Source: Gemmatimonadaceae bacterium
GTDB taxonomy: Bacteria; Gemmatimonadota; Gemmatimonadetes; Gemmatimonadales; Gemmatimonadaceae
Assembly: GCA_025453855.1 (NCBI GenBank)
Contig: JALOPO010000025.1
Location: forward strand, 1 to 11,030
Direction: 5' to 3'
DNA length: 11,030 nt
Both the position numbers and the translations under genes were made by a program. The notes beneath the pieces were generated by a model. That model was not told the origin of the DNA. It searched no databases and saw nothing but the letters and a program-made list of their open reading frames with translations. Positions 7,032 through 11,030 of the stretch are shown here, piece by piece (within the stretch, counting starts at the first letter, position 1; each line of letters starts with the position of its first letter).

Positions 7032-7097
7032 AGGAGGTGGATGGACCGTGACGCCCCCGCGACCGCGCCGCGATGTGCCGGCGGCAGGTGCCATTAA
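7032..7097 (+). other. Strong Shine-Dalgarno with an 18-codon ORF ahead of the PAP2 gene
   Basis: AGGAGGTG at 7032-7039 is the best ribosome-binding sequence in the window. Three bases after the AGGAGG core an ATG (7041) opens an 18-codon frame that ends in TAA at 7095-7097, 10 nt before the PAP2 start. The peptide (MDRDAPATAPRCAGGRCH) is unfamiliar. Alternatively the same site serves the in-frame GTG at 7048, 10 nt away, which would add 20 residues to PAP2. The codons in that stretch have lower GC3 than the gene body, so I do not favour it. Real translation here is uncertain. Confidence 0.25.
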
Positions 7098-7099
7098 GT
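7094..7099 (+). promoter_or_regulatory. Weak -10-like hexamer ahead of the PAP2 gene
   Basis: TTAAGT (or TAAGTT one base later) is an AT-rich spot in GC-rich sequence, 8 nt before the ATG at 7108. The spacing would give a leaderless message, as proposed for the kinase gene at 839. No -35 is visible. Confidence 0.25.
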
Positions 7100-7107
7100 T
7101 GCCACGC

Positions 7108-7626
7108 ATGAATGGCTCGCTGTTCTCGCGCCTGCTGCGCCGCGATCTCGACTGGTACCACCGCATCCGGATCACGCCGGAGCATCCGGTGGTCTGGCGG
7201 CGCATCTGGGTGCTGATCACGCACCTCGGCGGCGCGCGCATGACGATCGCGGCGTGCCTGGTCGGCCTCGGCTTTCCGCAGAGCCGGTACGCGGCGATCC
7301 ATGCCTCGGTGGCGCTCCTCGTCGCCTTCCTGCTCTCGCAGTTCGTGAAGCGCACCGTCGGTCGGCCGCGTCCCAGCGCGATCGAGCGCGGGCACACGGT
7401 GCTCGAGGCGCCGGACCGGTTCAGCTTCCCGAGCGGTCACTCGGCGGCGTCGATGGCGGTGGCGGCGATGTTCGCGCTCACCTTCCCGTCGCTCGGAATC
7501 TGGCTGCTCCCGATCGCCGTGCTGGTCGGCTACTCGCGTGTCGCGCTCGGCGTGCACTATCCGCTCGACGTGGTGGCGGGGCAGGCGATCGCGCTCATGA
7601 CCGCGGGGCTGCTGCGGCTCTGGTAG
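7108..7626 (+). CDS. PAP2-family membrane phosphatase
   Basis: 172 residues. All three signature motifs of the PAP2/acid phosphatase superfamily are present: KRTVGRPRP (K81, R88, P89), PSGH (108-111, with the general acid His111) and SRVALGVHYPLD (143-154, with Arg144, nucleophile His150 and Asp154). Hydrophobic segments at about 44-58, 62-80, 112-128, 130-145 and 155-172 indicate a membrane protein with its active site at the outer face of the inner membrane. Known relatives dephosphorylate undecaprenyl pyrophosphate (BacA-independent carrier recycling, PgpB type) or phosphatidylglycerophosphate and other lipid phosphates; the substrate cannot be decided here. Its neighbours downstream are peptidoglycan lytic enzymes, which makes a cell-wall lipid carrier role reasonable but unproven. 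The ATG at 7108 was preferred to the GTG at 7048 because codon use changes there and it leaves the normal short tail before the first amphipathic helix. Confidence 0.92.
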   Translation: MNGSLFSRLLRRDLDWYHRIRITPEHPVVWRRIWVLITHLGGARMTIAACLVGLGFPQSRYAAIHASVALLVAFLLSQFVKRTVGRPRPSAIERGHTVLEAPDRFSFPSGHSAASMAVAAMFALTFPSLGIWLLPIAVLVGYSRVALGVHYPLDVVAGQAIALMTAGLLRLW

Positions 7627-7730
7627 GCCACGGCGGGCGATCGGACAGCGGGCTCGTCGAGCTCGCCCGGCGCGGTGAGGCACCGAATGCTGCGGGCGGG
7701 TGTGCGGCCGCGATCGAGTCGGTGCAGGGG

Positions 7731-7759
7731 CGGTGCGTGCCCGGGACGGGTGCGCACCG
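7731..7759 (+). terminator. Hairpin with 13-bp stem downstream of PAP2
   Basis: Bases 7731-7743 pair with 7747-7759 over a GGA triloop; eleven pairs are Watson-Crick and two central ones are G-U. It starts 104 nt after the PAP2 stop and has no T-tract. It may mark the 3' end of the PAP2 message or belong to an untranslated RNA. Confidence 0.35.
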
Positions 7760-7865
7760 GCGTGAACGAGCGTGGTCGCGGCACGACCGCAGGCGACGGT
7801 TCGTTCGGTCAGTCGTCAGGGAGATGCGGGGCGGCGGCTCGGTTCCGGCGCAGTCCGCCAGCCGC

Positions 7866-7871
7866 TAGACT
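7866..7871 (+). promoter_or_regulatory. Candidate -10 element (TAGACT) for the MltD-like gene
   Basis: TAGACT has the T, A, A and final T of the -10 consensus and lies about 57 nt before the ATG at 7929. TTCCGG at 7843-7848 is 17 nt upstream but matches TTGACA only in its first two bases. The support is position and local AT content only. Confidence 0.3.
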
Positions 7872-7928
7872 CGCCCGCACTGCGCCCGCGACCCACCCCG
7901 CCGGCGCCGGCCCGCACCAACCGTCCGC

Positions 7929-9869
7929 ATGCGCCTCGTCCGGTTCCGCCCCGTCGCTTGTCTCGTGCCGCTGGCCCTCCTTGCTGCGTGCGGCGGGAGT
8001 CCGGCGACGCAGGTGCAGGGTCCCCCCGTGCCGGCCAGCGGTGGCGGTGCGCCTCCCGCGCCTGCGACGACCGAGGCGACGGCTCCCGCCACCCCGGCAG
8101 CGGCGGCGGCGGGCACCGACTCGGTGCGCGACCTGGTGAGCAACCAGGAAGTGGAGCGGCGCGCGGCCGCGCTCTTCGGGCAGTTGCCCACCGCCCCGGC
8201 CGATTCGGCCGACGCGGCGGCGGCCCTCGCCGCCGGCGACGTGCGCGCCACGTGGGACATCGACGTGCGCAGCTACGAGACGCACCAGCGCGTGGAGATG
8301 TGGGTGAACGTCTTCACAGGGCGGCTGCGCGAGTACATGCAGCGCACCATGTCGCGCGGCACGCGCTACGAGGCCTTCCTGCGGCGCCGCTTCCGCGAGG
8401 GCGGGCTTCCCGAGGACATGACCTACCTCGCGCTCATCGAGAGCGCGTACAACCCGCACGCCTACTCGCGCGCCGCGGCGGTGGGGATGTGGCAGTTCAT
8501 GACGCCCACGGCGCGCGGCGTCGGGATGCGCGTGGATCACTGGGTGGACGAGCGTCGCGATCCGGTGCGGGCCACCGAGGGGGCGATCGACTTCCTCACC
8601 GACCTGCACGAGGCGTACGGGTCGTGGTACCTGGCGGCTGCGGCGTACAATGGCGGGCCGGGGCGCGTCTCGCGCGGGCTGGCCCGCTTCGCCGACGAGA
8701 TCGACGATGCCGAGGGCGACGATCGTTTCTTCGCGCTGGCGGAGCAGAAGTACCTCCCGCGCGAGACGAAGGACTACGTGCCGAAGCTCATCGCGGCGGC
8801 GCTGGTCGCCAAGGAGCCGCTGCGCTACGGACTCACCGTCGACACGCAGCCGGCATTCGCCTACGACTCGGTGATGGTCGCGGGTGGTGTGCCGCTGGCC
8901 TCGATCGCACGCGCGGCGGGGGTGACGCTCGATCGGGTGACGGACCTCAATCCGCAGTTCCTGCGCGGCGTCACCCCCCCGGGCGAGGACACCGAGGTGC
9001 GCATCCCGGCGGGGACGCGCGAGGCATTCGGCCCTGCCTTCCTGCGCCTCGCGGAGAGCGAGAAGCGCGGCTGGCGCGAGCTGCGGCTCGACGCGCCGAC
9101 GAGCGTGACCGCGATCGCCGACGACGCCGGGATCCCGCTCCGATCGCTGCGCTGGTACAACCCTCGTCTGGCCGTCGATCGACGCGGGCGCGTGCGCGCC
9201 GGGACGATGCTCCGCATCCCGACCGTCGATGCCCTCGCGGCGGCGCGCGACGTCCCCGATCCGTCGCTCGAGCGCTATCGTCGCGTGGCGAGCGCGCCCG
9301 AGGTGGCGCTCGTCTCGCAGCGACACCGCGTGCGTCGCGGCGAGACGCTGGGCGCGATCGCGCGCCGCTACGGCGTCTCGGTGTCGCAGCTGCGGGCGAT
9401 GAACACGGTGCCCGGTGGCCGCGTGCGCAGCGGCCAGGTGCTGGTGGTGCGGCGCCCGTCGCGCGCTGCGGTGGCACGTGCGCGCCGGAGCCTCGCCGCG
9501 TCGAATGCGCGCGGCGGGACGCGCTGCACGAACCAGGTGGTGCGCGTGAAGGGGAAGCGGCGCACGGTACGGCGCTGCGCCGCGGTGCGGTCGTCGGTCG
9601 CCGCGCGCGAGGACGGGGGCGGCGCGAGCGGATCGCGCTGCACCAGTCGCGTGATCCGGTCCAAGGGGAAGACGCGCACCGTGCGGCGCTGCGTCGCCGT
9701 GCGCGAGGGCGCGGCGTCGGCCAGGGCGGGCTCGGCGCGCACGGGCAAGGCGTCGACCGGGCGCTCGTCGACGTCGCGCGACGCTCGGCCATCGGGGAAG
9801 GCGAAGCGCAAGGCCAAGAGTGCACGCAGCGCGGCCGGCAGCACGTCAGCGCGGCGGGCGCCGCGCTGA
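7929..9869 (+). CDS. MltD-like membrane-bound lytic murein transglycosylase (lipoprotein, SLT + LysM)
   Basis: 646 residues. A lipoprotein signal (MRLVRFRP, hydrophobic core, LAAC with Cys21) is followed by a Pro/Ala/Thr-rich linker to about residue 63, suiting an envelope-anchored protein. The GH23 transglycosylase domain (about 120-295) carries the catalytic Glu171 in ALIESAYNPHAYS, then AAAVGMWQFMTPTARGVG, AAYNGGPGRV and the MltD-type TKDYVPKLIAA. It should cleave the MurNAc-GlcNAc bond of peptidoglycan, forming 1,6-anhydro ends. Two weak LysM-like stretches (about 310-360 and 387-431) precede one clear LysM (about 464-508: HRVRRGETLGAIARRYGVS), which would bind peptidoglycan glycan. The tail (515-646) is unusual: very basic, with two copies of a 24-residue Cys-paired repeat, ending in Lys/Arg/Ser/Ala. 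MltD of enterobacteria ends with LysM and has no such tail. The ATG at 7929 is fixed by the signal peptide. It converges on the second transglycosylase gene. Confidence 0.92.
   Translation: MRLVRFRPVACLVPLALLAACGGSPATQVQGPPVPASGGGAPPAPATTEATAPATPAAAAAGTDSVRDLVSNQEVERRAAALFGQLPTAPADSADAAAALAAGDVRATWDIDVRSYETHQRVEMWVNVFTGRLREYMQRTMSRGTRYEAFLRRRFREGGLPEDMTYLALIESAYNPHAYSRAAAVGMWQFMTPTARGVGMRVDHWVDERRDPVRATEGAIDFLTDLHEAYGSWYLAAAAYNGGPGRVSRGLARFADEIDDAEGDDRFFALAEQKYLPRETKDYVPKLIAAALVAKEPLRYGLTVDTQPAFAYDSVMVAGGVPLASIARAAGVTLDRVTDLNPQFLRGVTPPGEDTEVRIPAGTREAFGPAFLRLAESEKRGWRELRLDAPTSVTAIADDAGIPLRSLRWYNPRLAVDRRGRVRAGTMLRIPTVDALAAARDVPDPSLERYRRVASAPEVALVSQRHRVRRGETLGAIARRYGVSVSQLRAMNTVPGGRVRSGQVLVVRRPSRAAVARARRSLAASNARGGTRCTNQVVRVKGKRRTVRRCAAVRSSVAAREDGGGASGSRCTSRVIRSKGKTRTVRRCVAVREGAASARAGSARTGKASTGRSSTSRDARPSGKAKRKAKSARSAAGSTSARRAPR
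9519..9590 (+). repeat. First copy of a 24-codon Cys/basic repeat in the MltD-like tail
   Basis: Residues 531-554 of the transglycosylase. The pattern shared with the second copy is R-C-T-x-x-V-[VI]-R-x-K-G-K-x-R-T-V-R-R-C-x-A-V-R. The two Cys (533 and 550) are 17 residues apart. I recognise no named domain. Confidence 0.7.
9633..9704 (+). repeat. Second copy of the 24-codon Cys/basic repeat in the MltD-like tail
   Basis: Residues 569-592, offset 114 bp (38 codons) from the first copy. Cys571 and Cys588 keep the same 17-residue spacing, and the core K-G-K-x-R-T-V-R-R-C is identical apart from the variable position. A 14-residue Ala/Gly/Ser/acidic spacer (555-568) separates the copies. Confidence 0.7.
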
Positions 9870-9945
9870 CGGCGCCGGGTGATCGCGACGCGCGAACCGA
9901 GTCGAGAGGTGAGGTGGCGCGCCCGGACGCCCGGCAGCGCGCGGC

Positions 9946-9999
9946 GTGAGTGCACACGGGGGCGATGCGCATCGGCGCATCGCCCCCGTGTGCACTCAC
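9946..9999. terminator. Perfect 25-bp-stem hairpin between convergent transglycosylase genes
   Basis: Bases 9946-9970 are the exact reverse complement of 9975-9999, with an ATCG loop. It is 76 nt past the stop of the MltD-like gene and 18 nt past the stop of the opposing SLT gene. A structure in this place most simply acts as a bidirectional terminator or 3'-end stabiliser. There is no T-tract on either side. The rest of the 148-bp gap shows nothing I can name. Confidence 0.65.
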
Positions 10000-10017
10000 C
10001 CCCGTCGGGCGTGCAGG

Positions 10018-10719
10018 TCAGCGCGACACGAGGAGCTGCTTCTTGATCCGCGCACTCCCGCGATAGCCGCGCGCGACCTTGGTGTCGTAGCCGTTGCTCG
10101 GGTCGAGGCCGAGCGCGAGCTCGTTCTGCACCGCGACGCCACCGCGGTTGTAGGTCAGCAGCGCCAGCTTGAGGTCACCCCGATGCTCGTCGAGGAGGTC
10201 ACGCAGGTAGCGGAAGCCGATGCGCAGGTTGGTCGCCGGCTCGTAGAGCTGCTCCCGCGTGATGTCGGCCTGGTAGATGCGCGCGGTGGGGAGCATCACC
10301 TGCGCGAGCCCGATGGCACCCACGGGGCTGGTGGCGCGCTGGATGAAGCGGCTCTCCACGTTCACGAGGCGGAACGCGAGCTCGGGATCGAGCCCGGTCT
10401 CGATGGCCGCGTCGTGGATCTGCTCCGCCATGCGCGTGTCGACGAGCCAGCGGCGCGAGAAGGTGTACACCTTGTTCCAGCGCTGCAGCCGCTGGGTGGC
10501 GCTGCGCGCCGAGTCGACGGCGGCCATGCGCTCGGCGAGCGTCGCGGCGCGCCAGATCGGGATCGGTGCCACATCGGCGACGGCTTCGGTCGCCGGGGCT
10601 CGCTCCCACGCCATGGCCGCCGTCACGGCGACCCCCACGGCGATGATGCCGCGCTGCACCCGACGCCGGAACCGCTCGGCGTCGCCACGGTGCACGTAGG
10701 TCCCACGAAGATCCTTCAT
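10018..10719 (-). CDS. Membrane-anchored SLT-family lytic transglycosylase
   Basis: 233 residues. A basic N-terminus (to about 22) is followed by one hydrophobic segment (about 23-38), either a membrane anchor or an uncleaved signal, and an Ala-rich linker. The transglycosylase SLT domain spans about 95-215: catalytic Glu122 in VNVESRFIQ, then SPVGAIGLAQVMLPTA (131-146) and LLTYNRGG (187-194), the three standard GH23 motifs. It should cleave peptidoglycan from the periplasmic side. It is not closely related in length or motif details to the neighbouring MltD-like protein (E-S-R-F against E-S-A-Y), so it is not a recent duplicate. The start at 10719 follows GAGGGA (10729-10734 on this strand) by 9 nt, a reasonable ribosome binding site. 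It lies downstream of moaC on the same strand and may share its transcript. Confidence 0.9.
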   Translation of the reverse strand: MKDLRGTYVHRGDAERFRRRVQRGIIAVGVAVTAAMAWERAPATEAVADVAPIPIWRAATLAERMAAVDSARSATQRLQRWNKVYTFSRRWLVDTRMAEQIHDAAIETGLDPELAFRLVNVESRFIQRATSPVGAIGLAQVMLPTARIYQADITREQLYEPATNLRIGFRYLRDLLDEHRGDLKLALLTYNRGGVAVQNELALGLDPSNGYDTKVARGYRGSARIKKQLLVSR

Positions 10720-10737
10720 CTCTATCTGTCCCTCGCG

Positions 10738-10863
10738 TCAGAGCCGGTGCGCTCCGACCACCGCGCGAGTCGCGGGGCCGGATCGGCAGCCGTCGGTGGC
10801 GCGAAGCACGACGCCGGGATCACCGGCGAGGCGCCACGCATCCGGGTGGGCGGGCGTCGTCAT
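10738..10863 (-). CDS. Possible 41-residue ORF coupled to moaC
   Basis: An ATG at 10863 overlaps the moaC stop codon (ATGA) and opens 41 codons, ending in TGA at 10740-10738 just before the ribosome binding site of the SLT gene. The protein would begin MTTPAHPDAWRL. GC3 is about 83%, somewhat lower than in the neighbours. I recognise no domain, and it has no hydrophobic segment. Position favours it; composition neither supports nor excludes it. It may be only a spacer read in an open frame. Confidence 0.25.
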   Translation of the reverse strand: MTTPAHPDAWRLAGDPGVVLRATDGCRSGPATRAVVGAHRL

Positions 10864-11030
10864 CGCCGCTCGTCCATCCCGTCGTCGGGGCGGCGCCACG
10901 ACCCGCTGCGCCCCCCCTCCTTCCGTTCGAGGCGGATTTCCGTCAGGACCATGTCCTTCTGGGCCGCCTTCGCCATGTCGTAGATCGTCAGCAAGGCCAC
11001 GGACACGGCGGACATGGCCTCCATTTCCAC
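10860..11030 (-). CDS. moaC: Cyclic pyranopterin monophosphate synthase MoaC, C-terminal part, cut by window edge
   Basis: The last 56 residues and stop codon, reading leftwards from the window edge. The fragment opens VEMEAMSAVSVALLTIYDMAK and runs on to KEGGRSGSW, which is the MoaC C-terminal signature. The two Glu (fragment residues 2 and 4), Asp18 and Lys21 have the spacing of the active-site residues known as Glu112, Glu114, Asp128 and Lys131 in the E. coli enzyme. MoaC makes cyclic pyranopterin monophosphate from the MoaA product in molybdenum cofactor synthesis, in the cytoplasm. The tail after GGRSGSW is longer than usual (RRPDDGMDERR). Other moa genes would have to lie outside this window. 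Confidence 0.93.
   Translation of the reverse strand: MEMEAMSAVSVALLTIYDMAKAAQKDMVLTEIRLERKEGGRSGSWRRPDDGMDERR

Larger units (their letters stand above)
7627..7928 (+). other. 302-bp intergenic spacer between PAP2 and the MltD-like gene
   Basis: No protein frame here shows the codon bias of its neighbours, and no tRNA-like fold or repeat family is seen. It holds a hairpin (7731-7759) and a -10-like TAGACT (7866-7871), described separately. An ATG at 7824 has a purine-rich sequence before it but gives only 14 codons. The spacer probably contains the PAP2 transcript end and the promoter of the transglycosylase gene. Confidence 0.5.

Noticed and set aside
5008..7683. 891-codon open frame antisense to the hybrid regulator and PAP2 genes
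   Set aside because: It spans four independent features on the other strand and contains no recognisable domain; stop-poor GC-rich DNA explains its length.
7824..7868. 14-codon ORF with a purine-rich sequence before its ATG
   Set aside because: Too short, Gly/Ser/Ala only, and it runs into the candidate promoter of the next gene.
7809..9326. 505-codon antisense frame, and a 725-codon alternative + frame, over the MltD-like gene
   Set aside because: The 7929-9869 frame has a lipobox, the transglycosylase motifs and LysM; the others have only Arg/Ala/His-rich sequence.
7927..10719. The two transglycosylase genes as a recent duplication
   Set aside because: They share only the GH23 catalytic motifs and differ in length, anchoring, flanking domains and the residues around the catalytic Glu.
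9946..10983. 345-codon + frame opposite the SLT and moaC genes
   Set aside because: The minus strand carries unambiguous SLT and MoaC motifs, and this frame begins inside the 25-bp hairpin.

Overview
This is a very GC-rich chromosomal window with third codon positions close to saturated in G or C. GC content, short leaders and gene content fit an environmental high-GC Gram-negative, and I lean towards Gemmatimonadota. That placement is inference: there is no rRNA or other phylogenetic marker here. I see no transposase, integrase, CRISPR array, tRNA or rRNA.

Left edge (1-838): the N-terminal 187 codons of a polytopic membrane protein run leftwards out of the window and resemble an M48-type membrane peptidase. 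A 277-bp divergent spacer separates it from the signalling block.

Signalling block (839-6978, all +): a membrane NarL-type histidine kinase overlaps its response regulator (ATGA). Two hairpins follow. Then come a soluble PAS-PAS-GAF-HisKA-HATPase kinase, a small FMN split-barrel protein, and a REC-(DHp/CA)-REC hybrid. The striking point is that two of the three kinase-like proteins are damaged in opposite ways. The first keeps its ATPase boxes but has Asn in place of the phosphoacceptor His. The hybrid keeps the His but has lost the N-box Asn and the G1-box glycines. The middle kinase looks complete. The RR and both REC domains of the hybrid keep all phosphorylation residues. This could be a distributed phosphorelay, which is a hypothesis only.

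Envelope block (7108-10719): a PAP2 phosphatase with all three signature motifs, then a 646-residue MltD-like lipoprotein transglycosylase with LysM and a peculiar duplicated Cys/Arg/Lys-rich tail. A second, membrane-anchored SLT transglycosylase lies on the opposite strand and converges on it. A perfect 25-bp-stem hairpin sits between the two stop codons.

Right edge (10860-11030, -): the C-terminus of MoaC (molybdenum cofactor synthesis), possibly leading through a coupled 41-codon ORF into the SLT gene.
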